Under the pieces are notes generated by a model. It was not told the DNA's origin and made no database searches. It saw only the letters and a list, made by a program, of their open reading frames with translations. From Pseudoalteromonas luteoviolacea (lineage in GTDB: Bacteria; Pseudomonadota; Gammaproteobacteria; Enterobacterales; Alteromonadaceae): 64,000 nt of DNA. The stretch covers positions 1 through 64,000 of the forward strand of contig NZ_JAKFZS010000007.1 of NCBI RefSeq assembly GCF_021654285.1, read 5' to 3'. The translations under genes and the position numbers were made by a program. Within the stretch, counting starts at the first letter, position 1; each line of letters starts with the position of its first letter. This document shows, piece after piece, positions 1 through 8,674 of this stretch.

Positions 1-25
1 GAGCTACTTGCGTAGCTCTTTTTTT
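1..25 (-). terminator. Terminator of protease copy 1 (cut by window start)
   Basis: A 7-bp stem with a 4-nt loop (GAGCTAC TTGC GTAGCTC, 1-18) lies directly after the stop codon of the first protease and is flanked by a T-run on the plus strand. The minus-strand U-run would fall outside the window. The same hairpin occurs at 2884-2913 after copy 2. Confidence 0.75.
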
Positions 26-28
26 GGA

Positions 29-1858
29 TTAGTGACCGAAGAACGTGATGCTCCAACCAGTCAACTGACCTGGTTTAGTATTGTTAGGCTGCTCTAGGCC
101 AATACGCTGTGGCGTAACTGTTAATGAGTTTTCAACAAACTTACCTGTGCCAAGATCATATACTCGCTCAGACCAAGCGTCTTTGGCATTAGTGTCAATA
201 ATACGCAGCTTCCAATCACCTTTTGCTGACTCACCATAGAAGTGGTTTGAAAGAATAGGAGTGCTTATAAAATTTTCATTCAAGAGATCTGAACCTGCAG
301 CTAAAATAACACTGCGTGTATTGCTTGGTGAGATGAGCTCGATGGATAAGTCCCCAGGACGATTGTGAGCGATGTCTAAATTAACGCGTACACCTTCCAC
401 AGTCAGGTTTTCAGTTTGAGCATGAATAGACTCAGTACCAGAGAAATCCCCATCGTAAATGAATGCGTCAGCAGCAACTGGCACATCATACGATTTGATT
501 TTTAAATCGCCAAGGATAGGGCCGGTTAGCAGTGCTTTTTCAACAGCAGCATCAACATTCACTAAACCAAAGCCATAGTTATAGTGGAATGCGTGGCCTG
601 CACCGTTAGTCTGCCAACTTGGAATAGCTTCGTAATCGCCAATCATACGCGGCTCAGAATTCGCGTCCACTTTAGTAGCTGTTGTGATCATCAGATGTCT
701 AACATCACGCCATGAAAGCTGGTGGTTAGCTGACATAATCAAGGCTACTGCGCCAGAAAGAGCCGGTGCTGCAGCAGAAGTGCCTCTCATATTAAACGAG
801 TACAGAGGGTTTTCACAATGCGCTTCTGCAGCGTCTGTACACCATTTGGGTAATGTTGTTGTTACAGTTGCAGGGCTGTAGCGGCCCCTTTCACCAGCAG
901 GTGCGGTAAGTAATACTGCTGAACCTGCGGTGGAGTATGATGCGAGACTACCTTTTGCATTCAATGCTGATACCGTTAAGTTCCAGAAGTTTGCATTAGT
1001 TGGATCTGTAATTGATGCATCACGAGCAGGCAATGCATAGCCATTTGGATAGATTAGGGTAAGTAGACCATTGTCTCTATCTAGCCAACGAGAATCAGAG
1101 AAATGTATGTTACCTGCTGCTTTAACCGCCATCGCCCCGCGGCCACCATGGCTTTCAGTGACAGCTTTTTTAGTTACATTATTTATGTTATCAAAGAAAG
1201 CGGGAAAGAGGCCGTACATGCTAGCTACATTAAATGGGTAACCAAAACTTTGGTTGATAACACGTGCATCATTATGTTTGTTCATTGGCGCGACGGCACC
1301 ATCCATATTCATCGCTGCGCGGATAGCAAGGGGAAGTGTCAAATAATTACGCTCTCTGCCCATTAAGTTAACACCTGTTAATGTTGCTGCGGGTGCAACA
1401 CCTCGGCCTCCTTGACCATTGTATGCCGAAGCTGCTGCAATACCTGCGACTTGAGTACCATGATCGTCAACCCTCTGGCGGTATTGATAAATATATGGAT
1501 CAGGGTTAAGTACATCACCTTGCGCTATATTTTCAGCAAGATCTGGGTGGTAAGTAGCAAGGCCATCATCAATAACAGCAATATTGATCCCTTGCCCTAA
1601 AATGCCACGACGATGTGTAAAGTCGAGGTTTAAGTCAATACCAGCTACGCCTGGAGTTATGGCACCTGCATGTTGGCCATTATTTTGAAGGTGCCATTGG
1701 TGTATAACAAGCGGGTCCCCACCAGCTAATTGATATGTATATTCCCATACATGCTTTGATGGATCATACTCCTGAACATTATTATTAAACGTTTGCGCAT
1801 TTGCTTGACCTATTACAAGTAATAAACCAGCAGAAATCATATTTAATTGACTATTCAT
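29..1858 (-). CDS. Secreted kexin-like subtilase with P domain, copy 1
   Basis: Predicted exported endoprotease of the S8 family, kexin/proprotein-convertase branch (609 aa). A signal peptide ends at about residue 21-22 (QANA before QTF). The catalytic triad is visible: Asp97 in AVIDDG, His133 in DDHGT and Ser361 in GTSAAAP, with oxyanion Asn250 in KAAGN. A P/Homo-B domain fills about residues 455-609. Only about 25 residues separate the signal peptide from the segment resembling the mature kexin N-terminus (DPLVIHQWHLQN), so there is no full prodomain. AAGGAGTG lies just before the ATG. It is the most divergent of three tandem paralogues: its His loop is four residues shorter (YRQRVDDHG) and its P-domain loop near residue 530 differs. 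Family assignment is firm; substrates are unknown. Confidence 0.93.
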   Translation of the reverse strand: MNSQLNMISAGLLLVIGQANAQTFNNNVQEYDPSKHVWEYTYQLAGGDPLVIHQWHLQNNGQHAGAITPGVAGIDLNLDFTHRRGILGQGINIAVIDDGLATYHPDLAENIAQGDVLNPDPYIYQYRQRVDDHGTQVAGIAAASAYNGQGGRGVAPAATLTGVNLMGRERNYLTLPLAIRAAMNMDGAVAPMNKHNDARVINQSFGYPFNVASMYGLFPAFFDNINNVTKKAVTESHGGRGAMAVKAAGNIHFSDSRWLDRDNGLLTLIYPNGYALPARDASITDPTNANFWNLTVSALNAKGSLASYSTAGSAVLLTAPAGERGRYSPATVTTTLPKWCTDAAEAHCENPLYSFNMRGTSAAAPALSGAVALIMSANHQLSWRDVRHLMITTATKVDANSEPRMIGDYEAIPSWQTNGAGHAFHYNYGFGLVNVDAAVEKALLTGPILGDLKIKSYDVPVAADAFIYDGDFSGTESIHAQTENLTVEGVRVNLDIAHNRPGDLSIELISPSNTRSVILAAGSDLLNENFISTPILSNHFYGESAKGDWKLRIIDTNAKDAWSERVYDLGTGKFVENSLTVTPQRIGLEQPNNTKPGQLTGWSITFFGH

Positions 1859-2883
1859 TTTTTCACTCCTTGTTTTTTGTTTTATTGTTAGCTGACTTCG
1901 CTTCTTTTGTACATGCTTTTATTTTTAATTTTAACTGTGCTAATAGTTTTATTTTTATTTTATTTTTTTATATGTTTGTTTTTTGGGGTTTTGTTTTTTG
2001 TTTATTATATTTTTAATTTTATTTTTTTGTGCTTTTAGTTGGTGATTTCTTAGCCTGTTAACTTGGATTTAAATGGCTTTGGTTTTTATATTTGAGTCTT
2101 TATTTTAACTGTTGATTGTCGGGGTTGTAGGTTTTATAAGGATGGAGTGGTCATGATTTCTTGTGTTTTTATATCTATATTAAAACCTACCTTTGCTAAA
2201 TTCCAAGTTATAATGTTGTTCTGATTAGTTGGTGTATGTCAAAGCAAAATCAATAGAGAAGTTAAAAGGGGAGATATAAATGCCCGGTTATTTTTCAATA
2301 AAACACAAAAGGATGGGCTAAATTAAATATGATTTAGTAATGTTAAGGTCGTTATACTTGTAGGGGGAATGGTTTTATAATCTAATGGCCGTTGTAACGA
2401 AAATAAAAATCATCTTCTAGATTGAGTGTGAGAGAGGTAATAACTTGGACTCTGGGTACATGGTGATGTGTAAAAGGAAACAAAGAGTTGAAGCCATATT
2501 TAAAGAAAAAGATAGTTATGTATAAGAATAAAAGTACACGCGGAGCGTGATATAGGGTTTTATAATGTAATAATTAAAAGGGTTTAATTATAGAAATGAA
2601 TTTGCAGTAATAAGCTGGGCCTAGGGTGGCGTTTTTATTCATAAATAGGTTGTTTTAAGGTAAAAGTAACTGTGGTTATTAAGAGCCTCTACTCATAATT
2701 AAGGAAAACTAAAAAGAAAAGTTTCATGCTGCTTTTGATTTTTGTTAATTAATTGTTTATCTTAAAGTTATAAAGAAAGAAGATAAGAAATGTTGAAAGG
2801 GCGCTTAATTTAATAGCGGAAGGGCCTTTATAATTAAGCTTACGTCATGGTTGAATGTTTTAAAAATGGATGTTTAAAACAGG
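1859..2883. other. Long strand-asymmetric intergenic region
   Basis: About 1 kb with no convincing gene, between the start of protease copy 1 and the terminator of copy 2. Positions 1861-2045 are extremely T-rich on the plus strand, so the leader of copy 1 is A-rich; positions 2270-2880 are purine-rich on the plus strand. The open frame at 1801-2016 is low-complexity and not gene-like. The region presumably holds the promoter of copy 1. I see no IS ends or tRNA. Confidence 0.6.
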
Positions 2884-2913
2884 AAAAAGAGCTACTTGCG
2901 TAGCTCTTTTTTT
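2884..2913 (-). terminator. Terminator of protease copy 2
   Basis: The hairpin GAGCTAC TTGC GTAGCTC (2889-2906) is followed on the minus strand by five U (2888-2884) and preceded by an A-run, so it may work both ways. Hairpin and adjoining 3' coding sequence match copy 1 almost base for base. Confidence 0.85.
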
Positions 2914-2916
2914 GGA

Positions 2917-4758
2917 TTAGTGACCGAAGAACGTGATGCTCCAACCAGTCAACTGACCTGGTTTAGTGTTGTTAGGTTGCACTTTGTCACTGCGCTGTTG
3001 CGTTACTGTCAGTGAGTTTTCAACAAACTTACCTGTGCCAAGGTCATATACTCGCTCAGACCATGCGTCTTTGGCATTAGTATCGATAATTCGAAGTTTC
3101 CAATCACCTTTGGCAGACTCACCGTAGAAGTGGTTTGAAAGAATAGGGTTGCCATTAAACTGGTTGCCTTCAATATCAGTACCCGCAGTTAAAATAACAC
3201 TGCGCGTATTACTTGGTGAGATTAGCTCGATTGATAAGTCACCAAGACGGTCATGATCGATGTTTAAATTAATGCGTACACCTTCTACAGTCAGGTTTTC
3301 AGTTTGAGCATGAACAGACTCAGTACCAGAGAAATTACCATCGTAAATAAATGCGTCAGTAGCTACAGGTACATCGTATGATTTGATTTGTAAATCGCCA
3401 AGGATAGGACCTGTTAGAAGTGCTTTTTCAACAGCAGCATCAACATTCACTAAACCAAAACCATAGTCATAATGGAATGCATGACCTGCACCATTGACTT
3501 GCCAACTAGGAATGGCTTCGTAATCACCAATCATACGTGGCTCAGAATCAGCATCTACTTTAGTGGCTGTTGTGATCATCAGGTGTCTAACATCACGCCA
3601 TGAAAGCTGGTGGTTAGCTGACATAATCAGGGCAACTGCGCCAGAAAGTGCTGGAGCTGCGGCAGACGTCCCATTCATATTAAATGCGTACAGAGGGTTT
3701 TCACACTGGGCTTGTGTTTCATCAGTACACCATTTAGGCAATGCTGTTGTCACAGTCGCTGGGCTATAGCGGCCCCACTCACCAGCAGGCGCAGTAAGTA
3801 ATACTGCCGAACCACCTGTAGAGTATGCAGCAAGGTTACCTTTAGCATTCAGTGCTGATACCGTTAAGTTCCAGAAATTTGCGTTACCTGGATCTGAAAG
3901 TGATGCATCATATGCAGGCAGTGCATAACCGTTCGGATAAATTAGGGTAAGAAGGCCGTTATCTCTATCTAACCAGCGGCCACCTATAAAATGATCATTA
4001 CCAGCGGACTTAACGGCCATGCTTCCGCGACCACCGTGACTCTCTGTAACCGCCTTTTTAGTAACATTGTCAATGTTATCAAAGTAGGCTGTGTAGTTGC
4101 CATAAATGCTTGCATCTGAGAACGTGTAACCAATACTTTGATTGATTACACGTGCATCAGTATGTTTGTTCATTGGTGCAACGGCGCCATCCATGTCCAT
4201 TACGGCGCGAATTGCAAAGTCAAGGTCAGAGTAGTTGTTTTCCCTACCAATCAGGTTAGCACCAGTTAATGTAGCAGCAGGCGCAACGCCACGTCCACCT
4301 TGACCATTAAAAGCTGCTGCTGCTGCAATACCCGCCACTTTGGTGCCATGATCATCTATCGTTAAACGGCCTCTTGATTCGTATTGATAAATATATGGAT
4401 TTGGGTTGTTCGTATTACCTTGAGCCATATTTGGCGCAAGATCTGGGTGATAAGTCGCAAGGCCGTCATCAATAACAGCAATGTTGATGCCTTGGCCTAA
4501 AATGCCACGACGATGTGTAAAGTCTAGGTTTAAATCAATTCCTGCTACGCCAGGAGTGATTGCACCGGCATGCTGCCCATTGTTTTGAAGGTGCCATTGG
4601 TGTACAACAAGCGGGTCACCACCAGCTAATTGATAAGTATATTCCCATACATGTTTTGATGGATCATATTCTTGAGCGCTATTATCAAATGTTTGGGCAT
4701 TTGCTTGACCAAGTGCTAGTAGTAAACCAGCAGTTACAATATTCAATTTATTATTCAT
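2917..4758 (-). CDS. Secreted kexin-like subtilase with P domain, copy 2
   Basis: Second tandem paralogue (613 aa). It has a signal peptide to about residue 21, triad Asp97, His137 and Ser365, oxyanion Asn254, and a C-terminal P/Homo-B domain from about 458. The ATG follows a GGA-type ribosome site (GCGGAAAAAATA), and about 36 bases of leader are shared with copy 3 but not copy 1. Differences from copy 3 cluster at residues 112-130, 170-183, 211-228 and 255-260, all near the catalytic residues in primary sequence. The first of these (NTNNPNPY) is unlike both other copies. Expected to be exported through Sec and to cleave proteins outside the cytoplasm; specificity cannot be read from sequence. 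Confidence 0.93.
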   Translation of the reverse strand: MNNKLNIVTAGLLLALGQANAQTFDNSAQEYDPSKHVWEYTYQLAGGDPLVVHQWHLQNNGQHAGAITPGVAGIDLNLDFTHRRGILGQGINIAVIDDGLATYHPDLAPNMAQGNTNNPNPYIYQYESRGRLTIDDHGTKVAGIAAAAAFNGQGGRGVAPAATLTGANLIGRENNYSDLDFAIRAVMDMDGAVAPMNKHTDARVINQSIGYTFSDASIYGNYTAYFDNIDNVTKKAVTESHGGRGSMAVKSAGNDHFIGGRWLDRDNGLLTLIYPNGYALPAYDASLSDPGNANFWNLTVSALNAKGNLAAYSTGGSAVLLTAPAGEWGRYSPATVTTALPKWCTDETQAQCENPLYAFNMNGTSAAAPALSGAVALIMSANHQLSWRDVRHLMITTATKVDADSEPRMIGDYEAIPSWQVNGAGHAFHYDYGFGLVNVDAAVEKALLTGPILGDLQIKSYDVPVATDAFIYDGNFSGTESVHAQTENLTVEGVRINLNIDHDRLGDLSIELISPSNTRSVILTAGTDIEGNQFNGNPILSNHFYGESAKGDWKLRIIDTNAKDAWSERVYDLGTGKFVENSLTVTQQRSDKVQPNNTKPGQLTGWSITFFGH

Positions 4759-5064
4759 TATTTTTTCCGCTTTTGTAAAGTGTTCATCCTGTTAAACTGA
4801 TTTATTAAAATAAAATAACAATTCTCTTAATAAAATTGATTGCTTGTTTTTTAACTTGTTTAAATCGTATTGTATTTAGCGTGAAGATGAGATTCGTTAA
4901 ATGATATTTATCAAGTTTGACTTGTGATGAGTGGAAGCGTTTTTAGCTGAACTAACGTACTTTTTATGTGTAAATATTTTTTGTGATAGAAATGTAGGCG
5001 CCAGTATAATATAGCGCAATATCGTCTTTATGTGCTGGTATAAACTGCAAGCTTAAAATGAATA
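4759..5064 (-). promoter_or_regulatory. Intergenic leader of protease copy 2
   Basis: No gene is seen in about 300 bases. The part next to the start codon (4759-4795) resembles the leader of copy 3 and carries its ribosome site; the rest is AT-rich and unlike the other leaders. No promoter stands out clearly. Confidence 0.4.
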
Positions 5065-5096
5065 TAGAGAGCTATTTACATAGCTCTCTATTTTTA
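5065..5096 (-). terminator. Terminator of protease copy 3
   Basis: An 11-bp perfect stem (TAGAGAGCTAT, 5065-5075, with ATAGCTCTCTA, 5080-5090) and a 4-nt loop sit directly after the stop codon. It is longer than, but clearly related in position and core to, the hairpins after copies 1 and 2. The minus-strand U-run is weak. Confidence 0.7.
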
Positions 5097-5098
5097 GA

Positions 5099-6940
5099 TT
5101 AGTGACCGTAGAACGTGATGCTCCAACCAGTCAGCTGACCAGGTTTCGTATTGTTAGCCTGAACTTTGTCACTACGCTGTGGCGTGACTGTCAGTGAGTT
5201 TTCAACAAACTTACCTGTGCCAAGGTCATATACTCGCTCAGACCATGCATCTTTGGCATTAGTATCGATAATGCGAAGTTTCCAATCGCCTTTCGCTGAC
5301 TCACCATAGAAGTGGTTTGAAAGAATAACGTTACCGTTGAACTTGTTACCCTCAATATCAGTACCCGCAGTTAAAATAACGCTGCGCGTATTGCTTGGTG
5401 AGATAAGCTCAATTGACAAATCGCCCAGACGGTCATGCTCTAAGTCTAGGTGTACTCTTACACCTTCTACGGTCAGGTTTTCTGTTTGAGTATGAACAGA
5501 CTCGGTACCAGAGAAATCACCATCGTAAATGAATGCGTCAGCAGCAACTGGTACATCGTACGATTTGATTTGTAAATCGCCAAGGATAGGACCCGTTAGA
5601 AGCGCTTTCTCAACAGCGGCATCAACATTTACTAGACCAAAACCATAGTCATAATGGAATGCATGGCCTGCACCGTTAACCTGCCAGCTAGGAATCGCTT
5701 CGTAATCACCAATCATACGTGGTTCTGCATCGGCGTCGACTTTAGTAGCAGTTGTGATCATCAGGTGTCTAACATCACGCCATGAAAGTTGGTGGTTAGC
5801 TGACATGATAAGTGCAACTGCACCAGATAGTGCAGGGGCAGCAGCAGACGTGCCATTCATATTAAATGCGTACATTGGGTTTTCACACTGTGCTTCAGTT
5901 GCATCAGTACACCATTTAGGCAGTGCTGTTGTTACAGTTGCTGGGCTATAGCGACCCCACTCACCAGCAGGTGCGGTAAGCAATACTGCCGAGCCACCTG
6001 TAGAGTATGCAGCAAGGTTACCTTTAGCATTCAATGCAGAAACAGTTAGGTTCCAGAAGTTTGCGTTAGTTGGATCTGCAATTGAAGCATCATATGCTGG
6101 TAGTGCATAACCGTTTGGATAGTTTAGGGTAAGTAGGCCATTATCTCTATCTAACCAGCGTGCGCCTATAAAATGGCTATTACCTGCGGATTTAACAGCC
6201 ATTGCACCGCGACCACCGTGACTTTCAGTCACTGCTTTTTTAGTTACATCGTCAATGTTATCGAAGAAGCCACGATAATCGCCATAAATGCTAGCATCAG
6301 AGAACGCGTAACCGATACTTTGGTTGATAACACGTGCATCTGTATGTTTGTTCATAGGTGCAACGGCGCCATCCATATCCATGACGGCGCGAATTGCAAC
6401 GTCACGACCTACGTAGTTACGCTCATTACCAATCAAATTAGCACCAGTTAATGTAGCTGCAGGAGCAACACCACGGCCACCTTGACCATTATATGCAGCT
6501 GCAGCTGCGATGCCTGCCACTTTAGTACCGTGGTCGTCAATTGTTAGACGGCCTCGAGAGAAATACTCATAAATATATGGGTCAGGGTTAAGTACATTAC
6601 CTTGTGCCATATTTGGTGCAAGATCAGGATGATAAGTCGCAAGGCCGTCATCAATAACCGCAATGTTTATACCTTGGCCTAAAATACCACGGCGATGTGT
6701 AAAGTCGAGGTTTAAGTCAATACCAGCTACGCCTGGAGTGATGGCGCCGGCATGCTGTCCATTATTTTGAAGATGCCATTGGTGTACAACAAGCGGGTCA
6801 CCACCAGCTAATTGATATGTATATTCCCATACATGTTTTGATGGGTCATATTCTTGAGCACTATTATCAAATGTTTGGGCGTTTGCTTGACCAAGTGCTA
6901 GTAGTAAACCAGCAGTCACAATATTCAATTTATTATTCAT
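5099..6940 (-). CDS. Secreted kexin-like subtilase with P domain, copy 3
   Basis: Third tandem paralogue (613 aa). The frame stays open a further 21 codons upstream, but the start at 6940 is chosen because it gives the same signal peptide as copy 2 and the same GCGGAAAAAATA ribosome site. Triad Asp97, His137, Ser365; oxyanion Asn254; P/Homo-B domain from about 458. Overall it is closest to copy 2, yet shares short blocks with copy 1 (VLNPDPYIY, DPTNANFW, VTPQR), a mosaic that suggests recombination between copies. No prodomain and no neighbouring chaperone gene is visible. It is divergently placed against the efflux operon. Confidence 0.93.
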   Translation of the reverse strand: MNNKLNIVTAGLLLALGQANAQTFDNSAQEYDPSKHVWEYTYQLAGGDPLVVHQWHLQNNGQHAGAITPGVAGIDLNLDFTHRRGILGQGINIAVIDDGLATYHPDLAPNMAQGNVLNPDPYIYEYFSRGRLTIDDHGTKVAGIAAAAAYNGQGGRGVAPAATLTGANLIGNERNYVGRDVAIRAVMDMDGAVAPMNKHTDARVINQSIGYAFSDASIYGDYRGFFDNIDDVTKKAVTESHGGRGAMAVKSAGNSHFIGARWLDRDNGLLTLNYPNGYALPAYDASIADPTNANFWNLTVSALNAKGNLAAYSTGGSAVLLTAPAGEWGRYSPATVTTALPKWCTDATEAQCENPMYAFNMNGTSAAAPALSGAVALIMSANHQLSWRDVRHLMITTATKVDADAEPRMIGDYEAIPSWQVNGAGHAFHYDYGFGLVNVDAAVEKALLTGPILGDLQIKSYDVPVAADAFIYDGDFSGTESVHTQTENLTVEGVRVHLDLEHDRLGDLSIELISPSNTRSVILTAGTDIEGNKFNGNVILSNHFYGESAKGDWKLRIIDTNAKDAWSERVYDLGTGKFVENSLTVTPQRSDKVQANNTKPGQLTGWSITFYGH

Positions 6941-7282
6941 TATTTTTTCCGCTTTGTTGAGTGTTCCCTTTATTAAAACAGGCGTTTTCGAAAAAAATAA
7001 CAATCACATGTAAAAAATTAACTTTTTTTATATTTATTCCTAGCAACTTAATTGCAAGGCTTGTGACATAGTTGTTATGAATCACAAGGTAGTTGGTGTT
7101 TTTTTGTCGCTTATGTAGTTAGAAAAACCCTGTTATGAAGAAAGAAGTTGATCTCTATGAGTATCAATTCTGTATCAATGAAGAGCTTAGAATGTAAGTC
7201 TATGTAAAGTTTATTGTGGCGTTGCAAACCTGCACAGTAAACTAAAATAGTAATTTAGAGTAAAGCTGATAGGAATATAATA
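6941..7282. promoter_or_regulatory. Divergent promoter region, protease copy 3 / efflux operon
   Basis: About 340 non-coding bases serve both the leftward protease and the rightward efflux operon. An inverted repeat CTTGTGA (7060-7066) / TCACAAG (7082-7088) with a 15-nt spacer is a possible operator; the spacing does not fit CRP. No strong sigma-70 promoter is obvious. Confidence 0.4.
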
Positions 7283-8674
7283 ATGTGGCTAAAAACCTCG
7301 CTTGTAGCAGTTTTGCCAGCGCTGTTACTAGGCTGTCAATCGACAAGTCGAATTGATAGCGATTACCTCTCAAACATTCAGTCCCCAGAATCATGGCAAT
7401 ACAAATATACTACAGGCGAAGTCAGTATGAATTGGTTGGTGCAGCTTACCGACGCTCAAGTACATGGCTTAGTTTCAATAGCACTAGAAAATAACTTAAG
7501 TTTGCTACGCAAATCATTGGATGTAGAAGTTGCAAAACAACAGCTTATCATCAGTGGTAGTGCTTTGTGGCCATCCTTATCAGTTGATTTGGATAGTAGT
7601 CGGCGCAAATCAACGTCTGAGCAGTATTCTACAAACCACTCTTTGGCGCTGAAGGTGAATTATGAATTGGACTTATGGGGTAAATTAAGCGATGAAGCGC
7701 GTCAAGCGAATTTGAATGTGATGGCGAGCATGGCGGAGTATAAGCAACAAACTTATGAGTTAGTTGCAGACGTGGTAATTAGCTGGTTTGCTGTGATTGA
7801 GGGTAAGACGCAACAAACTTTATTGGAACGCCGTTTGGAAGTGGTAGCGCAAAACCTCGATATTATTGAGTCAGGGTATAAGCAAGGTCTCAATAGTGCT
7901 TTGGATGTGTATCTTGCTCGGACCGAGTTGAGCAACGAGCAAGCTAAGTTGGCGCAGCAAGAGACGCTTGTAACGACCAGAATACGCAATCTTGAGCGGT
8001 TAGTTGGAGACTATCCCAGCGGTTTACTGGCGGTTAATGCGCAGTTACCCTTGCTTGATTCAACCATTTCTCTCGGGGTACCTTCGACACTTCTTACAAG
8101 AAAGCCGGCACTTATGGCTAGCTGGTATCAGTTATTGGCGCAAGACGCAGCATTAGCGTATGCCCATAAACAGCGTTTTCCAAGTATTAACATCAGCGCC
8201 AGTTATGGTCCTGGTGGTGAGCAATTTTCGGATGCGTTTTCATTCTCTGCCGCTGGTTGGTCTCTCATATCAGGCATATCTGCACCACTTTTCAACGCTG
8301 ACAACCTCGCCGCCAAAGAAGAGCTCGCTAGAGTTGAGTTAAAGTCCAAAGAGTTGATGTACTTAAATAGTCTTCAAGATGCTTTTGCAGCCGTAGAGAA
8401 CGGTGTAAGCAAAGAAGCATCTTTGAAGCTGCGATATGAGGAGACGCTGGTTGCTCAGAAAAATGCGCAATTAGCAGAGCAACTGTCGTTTGAGCAGTAT
8501 CAAAAAGGTCTAGTCAATTACACCACAGTACTTGATGCTCAAAAGCGGTCATTTGACGCACAGAGTAGCCTTATTTCAATAAAAAATGAATTAATTAAAA
8601 ACCGTGTAGAGCTCCATGTTGCACTTGGTGGAGATTTTCAACAGACAGAGGAAGTAAGCAATGATATTGGCTAA
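7283..8674 (+). CDS. Outer membrane efflux lipoprotein (TolC/NodT family)
   Basis: Outer-membrane channel of a tripartite RND pump (463 aa, normal for the family). The N-terminus is a lipoprotein signal with lipobox LLGC, Cys18 being the lipidated residue. The remainder has the two repeated helical halves of OEP/NodT proteins, rich in long amphipathic helices (for example ANLNVMASMAEYKQQ and the LDVYLARTELSNEQAKL region). AGGAA precedes the ATG. It overlaps the next gene by 14 bases, so the three genes form one operon. The pump's substrates are unknown. Confidence 0.9.
   Translation: MWLKTSLVAVLPALLLGCQSTSRIDSDYLSNIQSPESWQYKYTTGEVSMNWLVQLTDAQVHGLVSIALENNLSLLRKSLDVEVAKQQLIISGSALWPSLSVDLDSSRRKSTSEQYSTNHSLALKVNYELDLWGKLSDEARQANLNVMASMAEYKQQTYELVADVVISWFAVIEGKTQQTLLERRLEVVAQNLDIIESGYKQGLNSALDVYLARTELSNEQAKLAQQETLVTTRIRNLERLVGDYPSGLLAVNAQLPLLDSTISLGVPSTLLTRKPALMASWYQLLAQDAALAYAHKQRFPSINISASYGPGGEQFSDAFSFSAAGWSLISGISAPLFNADNLAAKEELARVELKSKELMYLNSLQDAFAAVENGVSKEASLKLRYEETLVAQKNAQLAEQLSFEQYQKGLVNYTTVLDAQKRSFDAQSSLISIKNELIKNRVELHVALGGDFQQTEEVSNDIG

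Noticed and set aside
1801..2016. Plus-strand ORF of 71 codons
   Set aside because: Its residues are almost all Phe, Leu, Ile and Val from T-rich low-complexity DNA in the leader of protease copy 1, with no ribosome site.
1..6940. Mobile element carrying the repeated proteases
   Set aside because: No transposase, integrase, terminal inverted repeats or target duplications are visible; tandem duplication explains the array.
7060..7088. CRP binding site
   Set aside because: The half sites resemble TGTGA/TCACA, but the spacer is far longer than the six bases CRP requires.
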